From: Streptomyces aurantiacus
GTDB taxonomy: Bacteria > Actinomycetota > Actinomycetes > Streptomycetales > Streptomycetaceae
Reading direction: 5' to 3'
DNA length: 56,867 bases
Assembly (NCBI RefSeq): GCF_001418335.1
Contig: NZ_LIPP01000103.1
Coordinates: 1-56,867, forward strand
Part shown: positions 39,711-48,796 of the stretch, piece after piece
How positions within the stretch are numbered: the first letter of the stretch is position 1
How the letters are laid out: each line of letters opens with the position of its first letter
Translations under genes and position numbers: made by a program
Notes under the pieces: model-generated
Databases searched by the model: none
The model's input: the letters and a program-made list of their open reading frames with translations, nothing else
What the model was told of the DNA's origin: nothing

Positions 39711-41009
39711 TCACTCCTGGGGCGTGGTCTCCTCGCGGATGACCTGCTGGGCCACCTTGAAGGCACTGTTCGCGGCCGGTACGCCGCAGTAGACGGCCGC
39801 CTGGAGGAGCACTTCCTTGATCTCGACCGGCGTCAGGCCGTTGCGGAGGGCGGCCCGCGTGTGGAAGGCCAGCTCGTCGAGGTGACCGCCCGCGACCAGG
39901 GCGGTGAGCGTCACACAGCTGCGCGAACGCCGGTCGAGGCCCGGCCGGTCCCAGATCTCGCCCCACGCGTAGCGGGTGACGAACTCCTGGAAGTCCCCGG
40001 AGAACTCGTCGGCCTGGGCCAGCGCCCGGTCCACATGGGCGTCCCCGAGCACCTCCCGGCGGACCTTGATGCCCGCGTCGTACGGATCCGACCTGCCCAG
40101 CACCGCCTCGGGCTGCGGGGCCGGCGCGATCTCGGCGACGGGCGACATCTGCTGCTGCACGACAGGCACCGGGCTCGCCTGGGGAACCACGACCGCCATC
40201 TGTCCGGTGGACGAGTCGTAGGCCGGCTGCTGCCAGGCGGTGGAGAAGTGCCGTACGAGGAGATCCGTGACCGCGGCGGGCTGCTCCACGGGGACCAGGT
40301 GGGAGGCGCCGGGTACGACGGCGAGGCGGGCGTCCGGTATCCCGGCGACCAGGGTGCGGGCCTCGGCGGGGCCGGTCACCTGGTCGTCCGAACCGACCAG
40401 GACCAGCGTCGGCACCCCGATCCGGCCGAGGTCGGCGCGGATGTCGAACGCGGCGAGCGCCTCGCACGCGGCGATGTAGCAGCCCGGGTCCGTGGTGCGC
40501 ACCATCTGCACGGCCCACTCGGTGATCGCGGGCTGCGCCGCGGCGAACCCGGTGGTGAACCAGCGCTCGGGGGACGTCCGCGCGATGGGGTCCAGGCCGT
40601 TCGACCGTACGATCACGCCGCGCTGCCGGAACTCGTCGGCCGTACCGAAGCGCGGGGAGGCCGCGATCAGTGTCAGCGAGGCGACGCGCTCCGGGCGGCG
40701 CAGCGCCAGCTCGGCGCCCACCGCGCCGCCGAGCGCGCAGCCCGCGTAGCCGAACCGCTGGACGCCGAGCCCGTCGAGGGTGGCGAGCAGCCGCTCGGCG
40801 AGCTCGGTGACCGAGCCCGTCGGGTGCGCGGGCGCGCCGCCGTGGCCCGGCAGGTCGAAGCGGAAGACCCGCCACTGCTTGGCCAGCTCCGGGACCTGCC
40901 TGTCCCACATGTGCCAGGTCGTGCCCAGTGAGGGACCCAAGATCAGGACGGGCGCGTCTTCCGGACCGTCGAAGCGGTATTGAAGGGTGTTGGTCTGTGC
41001 GTCGCTCAC
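39711..41009 (-). CDS. PcaL-like fusion: enol-lactone hydrolase-type plus carboxymuconolactone decarboxylase-type domains
   Basis: A 432-aa fusion. Residues 1-265 are an alpha/beta hydrolase like 3-oxoadipate enol-lactonase (PcaD): LGPSLGTTWHMWDRQVPELA and FRFDLPGHGGAPA, with Asp in LVGSDDQVTGP and His in VPGASHLVPVEQP. Residues 310-430 are a carboxymuconolactone decarboxylase (PcaC) domain: RSRSCVTLTALVAGGHLDEL, TRAALRNGLTPVEIKEVLLQ and GVPAANSAF. In actinomycetes such fusions serve the protocatechuate branch of the beta-ketoadipate pathway. The nucleophile elbow reads GYAGCALGGAVG, with Ala where the catalytic Ser of GxSxGG should be. No other pca genes lie nearby, so it may have a different role. 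Confidence 0.85.
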   Translation of the reverse strand: MSDAQTNTLQYRFDGPEDAPVLILGPSLGTTWHMWDRQVPELAKQWRVFRFDLPGHGGAPAHPTGSVTELAERLLATLDGLGVQRFGYAGCALGGAVGAELALRRPERVASLTLIAASPRFGTADEFRQRGVIVRSNGLDPIARTSPERWFTTGFAAAQPAITEWAVQMVRTTDPGCYIAACEALAAFDIRADLGRIGVPTLVLVGSDDQVTGPAEARTLVAGIPDARLAVVPGASHLVPVEQPAAVTDLLVRHFSTAWQQPAYDSSTGQMAVVVPQASPVPVVQQQMSPVAEIAPAPQPEAVLGRSDPYDAGIKVRREVLGDAHVDRALAQADEFSGDFQEFVTRYAWGEIWDRPGLDRRSRSCVTLTALVAGGHLDELAFHTRAALRNGLTPVEIKEVLLQAAVYCGVPAANSAFKVAQQVIREETTPQE

Positions 41010-41215
41010 CCGACTTACGCTCCCACATCTCGCTGGTCCTCACGCCCCTGGGTCGGATCCTCGCGCAAGCCGTGCACACGGTGTGACGGCCTCGCGAAGA
41101 TCCTCGGCACCGGGCTTCACATTCCGTCGCCCCCGCCGCCCGAGCATCGTACAGACGCATTCTGAGAGACCCGTGGGCCTGGCTCGACAGGGAGCCGCGG
41201 GGCCGGGTGCTCGGC

Positions 41216-42547
41216 TCAGACGGCCCGGACCGGGTGACGGACGACCGCGTCGAAGAGATAGCCCTGGGTGTTGTGGACGGTGGTCTCCGGCTGCGTGCGG
41301 CCCGTCGTGTCGGTGGCACGGGCCAGGAGGATGTACTCCCCCGGGGCCGCCGGACGCCAGTCGGCGGACCAGCGGACCCAGTCGGCGCGGCGCGGGGCGT
41401 CGTGGAGACGGGCGCGCCGCCAGGTCGCGCCGCCGTCGGTGCTCACGTCGACGCGTGCGACGCCGCCCGCGCCCGACCAGGCGCGGCCGGTGAGCCGGTG
41501 GTCGGCGGTCGCGTCCAGGCTCGCGTTCCACGGGAGTTCGAAGGCCGACTTGAGCGTCTGGCGAGTGAGCGGGGCGCTGCCGTCCGCCGGGTAGGCGTCT
41601 CCGAACAGCCGGTAGAAGTCGGTGTTCCAGGGGGAGTACAGCGGCTGGGCGGAGACCTCGATGTCACCGACCCACTTGATCGACGCGATGCCGACCCAGG
41701 ACGGTACGAGGACCCGTACGGGAGCGCCGTGGTCCGGCGGGAGGGGCTCGCCGTTCATCTCGTACGCGAGCAGCACGTCGTCCAGGGCCTTCGACAGGGG
41801 CAGCGGGCGGCGGACCCGGCCGAGGTTCGTGCCGTCCGCCGTGACGTAGTCGGGGTCGAGGCCGCGGGGCAGGACGTCCACGGCGTCACGGCGCAGCCCG
41901 GCGCGGCGCAGCACCTCGCCGAGCCGTACGCCGCGCCAGCGGGCCACACCGATCGCGCCCAGTGTCCAGGCCGTGCCGGACGCGGTCTGGCCCTGCTGGG
42001 TCGTGAAGAAGCTGCGGCCGTTGCCCGCGCACTCCACGAACGCGCTGCGGGTGGCGGCGGGCAGGCGTTTCAGGTCGTCGAGCCCGAACTCGGCGGCGCG
42101 GCCCTTCGCGAGGCCGTCTCCCCAGACGGTGAGCGTCCAGGTGTGCGCGTCGAGGACGGGGGTGGAGGTGTGGTTCCGGACGAAGAAGCGGTCCGTGGGG
42201 GTGTGGTGGCCGGTGCCGGCCAGCGCCTCGAATCTGGTCTCCGCGTTGGTGCCCCTGTTGGTGAACCAGGCCTCGGGGAGGGGCTTGACGATTCCCGGAG
42301 CGGTCTCGGTGCCTCCGGGAGCGGCCAGGGCGGCGGAGGCGAAGCCCGTGGAGGCTGTCGTGGCCAGTCCAGCGGCGGCGAGCAGGCGGAGCAGGTCCCG
42401 GCGCGCGATGCCGTCGGCCCGGGCTTCACCCGCGAGCCATTGACGAAGCCTGCGACGGTCGTAGACGGACTCGTTGAGGGACTCGGCGGAGAGCGACTCG
42501 GTGGAGGCCTCGGACGAGGTGTCGGAGGGTGCGTCGGTACGGGGCAT
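41216..42547 (-). CDS. Sulfite-oxidase-like molybdopterin oxidoreductase, Tat-exported
   Basis: A 443-aa protein of the sulfite oxidase/SorT family. Start at 42547 is set by GGCAGGAG seven bases upstream. A long serine-rich N-region leads to a twin-arginine type signal (ARRDLLRLLAAAGLATTAST). The Mo-cofactor domain shows the molybdenum cysteine in AFVECAGNGRSFF, WTLGAIGVARWRGVRLGEVL, and DHGAPVRVLVPSWVGIASIKW; the C-terminal dimerisation domain (RVDVSTDGGATWRRARL, PGEYILLARATDTTGRTQPE) is immunoglobulin-like. It should act outside the membrane on sulfite or a related small anion. No cytochrome subunit is adjacent. Confidence 0.9.
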   Translation of the reverse strand: MPRTDAPSDTSSEASTESLSAESLNESVYDRRRLRQWLAGEARADGIARRDLLRLLAAAGLATTASTGFASAALAAPGGTETAPGIVKPLPEAWFTNRGTNAETRFEALAGTGHHTPTDRFFVRNHTSTPVLDAHTWTLTVWGDGLAKGRAAEFGLDDLKRLPAATRSAFVECAGNGRSFFTTQQGQTASGTAWTLGAIGVARWRGVRLGEVLRRAGLRRDAVDVLPRGLDPDYVTADGTNLGRVRRPLPLSKALDDVLLAYEMNGEPLPPDHGAPVRVLVPSWVGIASIKWVGDIEVSAQPLYSPWNTDFYRLFGDAYPADGSAPLTRQTLKSAFELPWNASLDATADHRLTGRAWSGAGGVARVDVSTDGGATWRRARLHDAPRRADWVRWSADWRPAAPGEYILLARATDTTGRTQPETTVHNTQGYLFDAVVRHPVRAV

Positions 42548-42873
42548 GGGTGGGCTCCTGCCTCTCGGACGGTTCACGGGCATGCGTGCGAAGGGTGTGG
42601 GGGCGCGCGGCAGGTACGGCAGAGCGCGCCGGAACTCATGGGCCTGAACGTGCCGGGCGGCGGTCAGCGTTGCTCGGCGACCTGCTCGGCGACGTGCTCG
42701 GGGAGGATCAACAACAGCCGTGCGACGTACGCACGCGGAACCGCGGGGCGGGGCGGCACTGGCTGAGGATCATGGACGCCATCGTACGAGGTGCCGCGCC
42801 GGCGCGAGGAAGAAACGGGGTGGTCGCGTCAGGGTGGTCGGGGCGGGGTGGTCGGGTGGTCCGGTCGCGGTGC
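42548..42873. other. Gap with no gene
   Basis: About 325 bases between the sulfite-oxidase-like start and the SWIM gene stop. It should hold the promoter of the former. A GGTGGTC/GGTCGG-type repeated stretch lies at 42822-42870. No gene or clear terminator was recognised. Confidence 0.4.
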
Positions 42874-45180
42874 TCAGAGGTCGGTCGGTGAGCCGAGGCC
42901 GGTGAGGGCGCCGACCGGGTCGAGGTCGGGGGTGCCCCGGGGCCACCAGTCGTCGTGGCCCGGTTCCGACTCGTACGCGTACCAGAGGCCGTCGTGGCCC
43001 AGGCGGAGTTGTATGTGGCCGTGAGGGTGGGTGAGGTGGTTGTGCCAGGGCCGGAAGGCGGGGAAGTCGGCCGCGAGGAGGAGCGGGCGGGCCCGGTCGA
43101 AACGGCCCGCGGGCGGGTCCCAGGCCTCTTCGAGGACGGCGAGCCCTTCGAGCCCGCCCTGGCGCCATGCGGCGACCGCGCGGGCCAGGTCCGCCGGGGT
43201 GCGACGCGCGGCGGTGGCCAGGGACGCGTAGAGCGCACGGGTGGTGGCGGTGAGGCCGGAACCCGGGCGGGTGGCGGCGATCCTGACCGCGTCCTGCCAG
43301 AGCGTCAGCTCGGCGAGCGGATCACGGCCCGTGGTGAGCAGGGCGTGCGCGCGGGAGGCCGCGTCGGACGCCAACTGGTCCAGCGCGAACGGGTCGGGGC
43401 CGCCGGGCGATGCCGGATAGGCCGGCGGCTGCTCCGGATGCGCGGGCGGCGGCAACGGGGCCGGCAGGGGCGGCAGCACGCGGCGCTCGACGGCCTCGCG
43501 GGCCGGCACACCGGGAAGTTCCGGTGCCTCGGCGGAACGGGCCGAACGGGCGGCCAGGGTCGCGTTGCGCCGGGACAACTGGTCCAGCAACTCGCGCTCA
43601 CCCCGGCCGCGCAACAGGAGGAGGACGAACGGGTCCTCGTCCAGCAGCCGTGCGGTCTGGTAGCAGAGGGCCGCCGCGTGTTTGCAGGGGTGGCCGGAGT
43701 CGGGGCAGCTGCAGCGCGGTGCGAGATCGCCGGGGCCGGGGAGCAGGTCCACCCCGCTGTCGGCCAGTGCGTGCGGCAGGTCCTTGTCGAGCAACGCCGC
43801 GATGTGGGACGGCCGTTCGGCGGCGGCGTCGAGGAAACGCTCCCAGTCCTCGTCCGAGAGCGTACGCAGCCTGATCTGTACCCGGTACGGCCGCGGACGG
43901 CTCCCGTGCACATAGGCGAGTACGAGCCCTGGGGTGACGGTGATGGCGTCGACGTGCCCCTCCCCCGCGTACGCCTTGCCCCGCCCGAGCCGCGCCGCGT
44001 CGAGCGCCATCTCCTCCAACGCGGCGACCCACGCGTTGCCCCACCAGGTCTCGGCGAACCCCCCGCCCTCGCCCTGCGGCCGCGCCGCCAGAGCGGGGAA
44101 GGTACGCCGCAGCTCACCGTCCCGGGCCGGGGCGGCCATGGAACGGGAGGCCGCGGGAGGGTTTTCGGGCGTTGCGGGCCAGGTGGCGGGCGCCGGGGCG
44201 GCGTCGGCGTCCAGGGCCGTCACCGGCGCGGCCGTGGGGTCCGTGGTGGCTGTGGAGTCCGTGGCCGGTTCGGCGTCGGGCTCGTCCGCCGACGCCTCCC
44301 TCTCCAGCCGGGACGACAGTTGGAAGGTGTTGCCCAGCCGCTCGGCCATCTCCCGGACCCGTGCCGCCGCCTCACGGCTCGACGCGGCCGGGTGGGGGCC
44401 GGACGCGGCGGGGGCCGCGCCACCGCGTCGCCTGCGGGCGCCGACGCCGGCCGCCTCAGCGGCAGTCCGCTCCCGCTCCGCCTGGGTGCGCGCGGCGCGC
44501 AGCGCCTCGCGGGCCACGTCTCCGGGGCGCGAAACGCCGGAGGGGGCCTGGGCCCGCCCGGTCACCGGCGGGGCCGAGTCCCCACCGGGTCCACCGTCCG
44601 ACGACTCGTCCTGCGGAGCGGAAGCCCCGCCGGGCGGTCCGGCCTCCGTCGGGGCGGCTCCAGCGGCGGACCGACCGGCGTCCGTGGGTGTCCCGGCGGC
44701 AGCGTCACCGCCGCCACGGCCCGCGGCACGCCGCAGTGCCTGGCGTGCGATGTCGCCCGGCCGGGGACCGGGTGCTGCGGCGAGGCCGGGCGCTGCGGCG
44801 TCTTCCGCGGTTCCACGCCGCCACTCGGCACCCGCCGGACGCGCGTCCGCAACCGGTGGCACGACTGGTTCAGGGCGCTCGTCCGGCGCCGAACCCGGGC
44901 CCGGCGCGACAGAGCGCGTTCCCGCCGGGCCCGGCTCCGGGGCGTCGGCAGCACCACGTCGGGCTTCCCGCAGGGCACGCCGAGCCGCATCGGCGGGTCG
45001 CTCCCCGCCGTCCGGGCAGGGATCGTTCACCGGTGACACCTCGCTGGCCCGCGCCGCCTCCCCAGCGGCCTGCGGAGCCTCCTCACCTGCGGGCGCGCTC
45101 CCCTCGGGCGCGGGCCGGTCCACCCCGTGGGACTTGTCCGGGCGGTCGCCGCCGTCATCGCGCCGAACCGTCGGAGACAT
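42874..45180 (-). CDS. SWIM zinc-finger protein partnered with SNF2 helicase
   Basis: A 768-aa protein. The N-terminal 330 residues are low-complexity (Ala, Pro, Gly, Glu) with three repeated RRALREAR/RQALRRA/REALRAAR helices. The rest is globular: FAETWWGNAWVAALEEMALD, a basic RPYRVQIRLRTLSDEDWERF segment, and the SWIM finger CSCPDSGHPCKHAAALCY at about residue 500. The C-terminus carries an FRPWHNHLTHPHG stretch. SWIM proteins bind DNA or protein. In actinobacteria this protein is regularly encoded next to a SNF2-family helicase, as here; the stop of the helicase and this ATG share a base (TGATG), so they should be made in fixed ratio. Role (repair, chromosome remodelling, or defence) is unknown. 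Confidence 0.85.
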   Translation of the reverse strand: MSPTVRRDDGGDRPDKSHGVDRPAPEGSAPAGEEAPQAAGEAARASEVSPVNDPCPDGGERPADAARRALREARRGAADAPEPGPAGTRSVAPGPGSAPDERPEPVVPPVADARPAGAEWRRGTAEDAAAPGLAAAPGPRPGDIARQALRRAAGRGGGDAAAGTPTDAGRSAAGAAPTEAGPPGGASAPQDESSDGGPGGDSAPPVTGRAQAPSGVSRPGDVAREALRAARTQAERERTAAEAAGVGARRRRGGAAPAASGPHPAASSREAAARVREMAERLGNTFQLSSRLEREASADEPDAEPATDSTATTDPTAAPVTALDADAAPAPATWPATPENPPAASRSMAAPARDGELRRTFPALAARPQGEGGGFAETWWGNAWVAALEEMALDAARLGRGKAYAGEGHVDAITVTPGLVLAYVHGSRPRPYRVQIRLRTLSDEDWERFLDAAAERPSHIAALLDKDLPHALADSGVDLLPGPGDLAPRCSCPDSGHPCKHAAALCYQTARLLDEDPFVLLLLRGRGERELLDQLSRRNATLAARSARSAEAPELPGVPAREAVERRVLPPLPAPLPPPAHPEQPPAYPASPGGPDPFALDQLASDAASRAHALLTTGRDPLAELTLWQDAVRIAATRPGSGLTATTRALYASLATAARRTPADLARAVAAWRQGGLEGLAVLEEAWDPPAGRFDRARPLLLAADFPAFRPWHNHLTHPHGHIQLRLGHDGLWYAYESEPGHDDWWPRGTPDLDPVGALTGLGSPTDL

Positions 45181-48128
45181 CACGTGGACCTCCGCAGTGA
45201 CACCAGGTCGGACAGGTCGCGGTCGGTCAGTTCCGTCAGGGACGCCTCTCCGGAGCCCAGAACCGCGTCCGCCAGGGCCCGCTTGGCAGCGAGCATGTCG
45301 GCAATGCGGTCCTCGACGGTGCCCTCGGTGATGAGGCGGTGCACCTGGACGGGCTGGGTCTGGCCGATGCGGTAGGCGCGGTCGGTGGCCTGTTCCTCCA
45401 CGGCGGGGTTCCACCAGCGGTCGAAGTGGATGACATGGCCCGCGCGCGTGAGGTTGAGACCCGTGCCGGCCGCCTTCAGCGAGAGGATCAGGATCGGCGT
45501 CGCACCGCTCTGGAACCGGTCCACCATGTGTTCGCGCTCCGGCACCGGCGTGCCCCCGTGCAGCAGTTCGACGGGGACCGCGCGCGCCGCGAGGTGGCTG
45601 GTGATCAGCCGGGCCATCTCCACGTACTGGGTGAAGACGAGCGCCGAGCCGTCCTCGGCGAGCAGCGTGTCCAACAGCTCGTCGAGCAGGGCCAGTTTGC
45701 CGGAGCGGGCGGCCTGGCGAGCCGTGCCCGAGCCGCTGGGCAGTCCGTCCGGCGGCTCCTTCAGATACAGCGCCGGGTGGTCGCAGATCTGCTTGAGCGC
45801 GGTGAGGAGCTTGAGGACGAGGCCTCGTCTGGCGATGCCCTCCGTGGTCTCGATGGCGAGCATCGACTCGCGGACCACGGCCTCGTACAGGGAGGCCTGT
45901 TCGCGGCTGAGGGGGACGGGGTGGTCCGTCTCCGTCTTCGGCGGGAGTTCGGGCACGATACCCGGGTCGGACTTCTTGCGCCGCAGGAGGAAGGGCCGGA
46001 TCAGCCGGGCGAGGCGGGCCACGGCCTCTGTGCTTTCACCGTTCTCCACGGCGCGCGCGTGCCGGGCGCGGAAGGACTTCAGCGGGCCGAGGAGCCCGGG
46101 AGTCGTCCAGTCGAGCAGGGCCCACAGTTCGGAGAGGTTGTTCTCCACCGGTGTGCCGCTGAGGGCGACCCTGGCCGGTGCGGAGATCGTCCGCAGGGCC
46201 TTGGCCGTCGCCGAGTACGGGTTCTTGACGTGCTGGGCCTCGTCCGCGACGACCATGCCCCACGGCTGCCGGCCGAGCCGCGGCGCCGTCGACCGCATCG
46301 TGCCGTACGTGGTCAGGATGAAGCCGCCGGTCAGGTCCGCCAGGGAGCGGTCAGGACCGTGGAAGCGGCGCACGGGCACACCGGGGGCGAACCGCTCGAT
46401 CTCCCGCTGCCAGTTGCCGAGCAGCGAGGCGGGGCAGACGACGAGGGTCGGCTCGGTGCGCGCCCGCTTGAGGTGGAGGGCGATGACGGTGACGGTCTTG
46501 CCGAGCCCCATGTCGTCGGCGAGGCAGCCGCCGAGGCCGAGCGACGTCATGAGGTCGAGCCAGGCAAGGCCGCGGAGCTGGTAGTCCCGCAGGGTCGCCA
46601 CCAGGCCGGGGGGTGGTTCTGCCGGCCGCAGTCCGGCTGTCAGGCGGTCGCGCAGCGCGGCGAGCGCTCCGACCGGTACCGCCTCGACACTCTCTCCGTC
46701 GACCTCCACGCTGCCGGTGAGCGCCGCGGAGAGTGCGTCGACCGGGTCGAGCAGGCCCAGTTCGCGCTTGCGGGCCTTGCGGACGAGGGCAGGGTCGACG
46801 AGCACCCACTGGTCCCGCAGCCGGACGACGGGACGGTGCGCCTCGGCGAGGGCGTCCATCTCGGCCTCGCTGAGCGGATCGCCGCCCAGTGCCAGCTGCC
46901 AGCGGAACTGGAGCAGTTCCTCGCTCTCGAAGAAACCCGTGCCGTCCGTGGCCGAGCCCGGCGCGGGGCGGACGACCGCGGCCGCGCTCAGGTCCTGGGC
47001 GAGGTCGCGCGGCCAGTGCACGGCGACGCCTGCCGCGCCGAGGCGGGTCGCCGCGACGCCGAGCAGGTCCGACAGCTCGCCCTCGGACAGGGCCAGTACG
47101 TCCGGCACGTCCTGCGCGGACAGCCGGTCCAGGGGAGGCCACACGCGGGCGGCGCGGCGCACGGCCAGGGCCGCGTCGACCCGGGCTCGTGGGCCGAACG
47201 TGGCGTCCGCGGCGCCGGCCCACAGGGTCGCCGCGTCGACGACGAGGGTGGGGTCGGCGAGGCTGTGCACCTGGACGACGGCCGCGCCGGCCCGCCGCGC
47301 GTCCTCGCTGTCGTCGAAGAGCTCGTACGCGGACAGGTCGAGGCGCAGGGAGATCCGGACCCCCGCGTCCATGCCCGCGGCGACCTCCGCCGCCCAGTCC
47401 TGGGCGCCCGGCAGTCGCTGGGCGCCGCTCGCCGCGAAGGGTTTCCCGGCGGCGTACGGCGCGGCCGGGGTGCGGGGCAGGGCGTCGGCGACGGCGTCCA
47501 GGAAGGCACGTGTCAGCGCTTCCGGTTCGGGCAGCCGGAGCGGGCCGCGACCGGGCAGGGGGACGGCGTGTCCCTCGTACGGAAGGGCCCCGGCGACCGC
47601 TCTGAGGTGGGCGATGTCGTCCGGGTCGAGGGGGCCGGCGCGCCACGCGTCGAACCCGTCGGGCGTCAGGCCGGGCAGCAGCCGGCCGCGCGCGACGAGC
47701 CGCAGCGCGTGCAGGGCGGCGGCGCCCCAGCAGGCCGTGGCGGGATGCGCGGCGGGGTCCCGCCTGGCCCGCACGAGCAGGGGCAGGGCGTCGGTGACCG
47801 GGAGCGTCAGCGCGGGTACGGACAGTCGTCGTGTCGCCGTTCTCCCTGTCCCGTGCCGCCGGACGACCGTGAGCTCGGTGTTCGGAGCGGGGACCGGGGT
47901 CTCGCCGTCCGGGTCCCAGAACGCGATCCGTCCGTCACGGGGCAGCGCGGCGGGCAGGAACACGGCGGCCAGCCGGACGGACACCTCGGGCCCGGTGCCG
48001 GTACCGACGTCGGCACCGGTGCGGGTGCCGGAATCGGCACGCGTCTCATCCGCATACCTCGGTCCCGCACGCGTCTTCCCCGTACGCGTCTCCTCCGTAT
48101 GCGTCCCCGCGCTCATACTCCCGGCCAC
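45180..48128 (-). CDS. SNF2-family DEAD/DEAQ helicase
   Basis: A 982-aa ATP-dependent DNA translocase of the SNF2/RapA type. The N-terminal 480 residues include a SNF2-associated domain; the first 45 are an Arg-Thr-Gly-rich low-complexity region. Helicase motifs: Walker A CLADDMGLGKTVTVIAL (about 535), LVVCPASLLGNWQREIERF, ILTTYGTMRS, DEAQ box VVADEAQHVKNP, ALSGTPVENNLSELWALLDW, ALVFTQYVEMARLI, LILSLKAAGTGLNLTRA, and motif VI ATDRAYRIGQTQPVQVHR. It lacks chromatin-binding domains. It is upstream of and coupled to the SWIM gene. The start is uncertain between a GTG at 48128 and an ATG at 48116; AGGGAGG precedes both. Confidence 0.9.
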   Translation of the reverse strand: MAGSMSAGTHTEETRTGKTRAGPRYADETRADSGTRTGADVGTGTGPEVSVRLAAVFLPAALPRDGRIAFWDPDGETPVPAPNTELTVVRRHGTGRTATRRLSVPALTLPVTDALPLLVRARRDPAAHPATACWGAAALHALRLVARGRLLPGLTPDGFDAWRAGPLDPDDIAHLRAVAGALPYEGHAVPLPGRGPLRLPEPEALTRAFLDAVADALPRTPAAPYAAGKPFAASGAQRLPGAQDWAAEVAAGMDAGVRISLRLDLSAYELFDDSEDARRAGAAVVQVHSLADPTLVVDAATLWAGAADATFGPRARVDAALAVRRAARVWPPLDRLSAQDVPDVLALSEGELSDLLGVAATRLGAAGVAVHWPRDLAQDLSAAAVVRPAPGSATDGTGFFESEELLQFRWQLALGGDPLSEAEMDALAEAHRPVVRLRDQWVLVDPALVRKARKRELGLLDPVDALSAALTGSVEVDGESVEAVPVGALAALRDRLTAGLRPAEPPPGLVATLRDYQLRGLAWLDLMTSLGLGGCLADDMGLGKTVTVIALHLKRARTEPTLVVCPASLLGNWQREIERFAPGVPVRRFHGPDRSLADLTGGFILTTYGTMRSTAPRLGRQPWGMVVADEAQHVKNPYSATAKALRTISAPARVALSGTPVENNLSELWALLDWTTPGLLGPLKSFRARHARAVENGESTEAVARLARLIRPFLLRRKKSDPGIVPELPPKTETDHPVPLSREQASLYEAVVRESMLAIETTEGIARRGLVLKLLTALKQICDHPALYLKEPPDGLPSGSGTARQAARSGKLALLDELLDTLLAEDGSALVFTQYVEMARLITSHLAARAVPVELLHGGTPVPEREHMVDRFQSGATPILILSLKAAGTGLNLTRAGHVIHFDRWWNPAVEEQATDRAYRIGQTQPVQVHRLITEGTVEDRIADMLAAKRALADAVLGSGEASLTELTDRDLSDLVSLRRST

Positions 48129-48214
48129 CTCCCTCGCCCCGGACGGCTCGATCGATCGTCTTCGACTCTACGGGCCGGGTCTGACAATGCCGCTCGGCGG
48201 CGGAGGCGGGGCGG

Positions 48215-48796
48215 TCAGGGCGTCGTTCTGGAGACCACGTAGACCATGGGATGGCCGGGCTTCGCCCAGTCCACGACGATGTGATGCGTGGGCGTCGGGT
48301 TCTTCCGCTCGTGGTTCAGGCCCGACCAGGGGCCGGGGCCGGTGAACTCCCAGCCGACGACCCGCCGGTCGCGGGCGCTGATGACGATGTCGTCCTTCTC
48401 CAGGGCGTCCAGGCTGGTGCCGATGGTGACGAGGAACTTCTCCAGGCCCTCGTCGCTGGTGAGGAACTGGACGTAGAGACGGCTGGTCTTCCAGTTGTTC
48501 GTCTCGTAGTACGCGACCTCGGCCGAGTAGCCGGGGATGGGCACCTGGTACAGGCGGCGCTGAACACGGGAGGGCCAGCCCGGGGTGAGGCCGGTCGCCG
48601 AGTACTTCGCCTCCTTGTCCCTCCCGCTGTTGCGGCTCTGGTTGGCGGAGATCATCAGGTAGCCGGCCGGGACGCCGATGAGCAGCACGATGATCAGCAG
48701 GGTCAGGGCGCGGCGGCGGATCTTGTGGCCGCGGTCCTCGGGTGGCCGCGGTGGCTCGTCCGGGGGCGACGCCTGGCGTGGCAGTGAGGCCGTCAC
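48215..48796 (-). CDS. Membrane-anchored protein co-translated with the ROK kinase
   Basis: A 193-aa protein starting at GTG 48796 inside the stop of the glucokinase gene (GTGA overlap). A basic proline-rich N-terminus (PPDEPPRPPEDRGHKIRRRA) precedes one transmembrane helix (LTLLIIVLLIGVPAGYLMIS); the outer domain of about 140 residues includes YSATGLTPGWPSRVQRRLYQ, VAYYETNNWKTSRLYVQFLT and VVGWEFTGPGPWSGLNHE. No family recognised; such sugar-kinase-associated secreted proteins recur in Streptomyces. It is probably the last gene of the kinase transcript. Longer readings to 49147 run antisense-like through the kinase gene and are not real. Confidence 0.75.
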   Translation of the reverse strand: MTASLPRQASPPDEPPRPPEDRGHKIRRRALTLLIIVLLIGVPAGYLMISANQSRNSGRDKEAKYSATGLTPGWPSRVQRRLYQVPIPGYSAEVAYYETNNWKTSRLYVQFLTSDEGLEKFLVTIGTSLDALEKDDIVISARDRRVVGWEFTGPGPWSGLNHERKNPTPTHHIVVDWAKPGHPMVYVVSRTTP

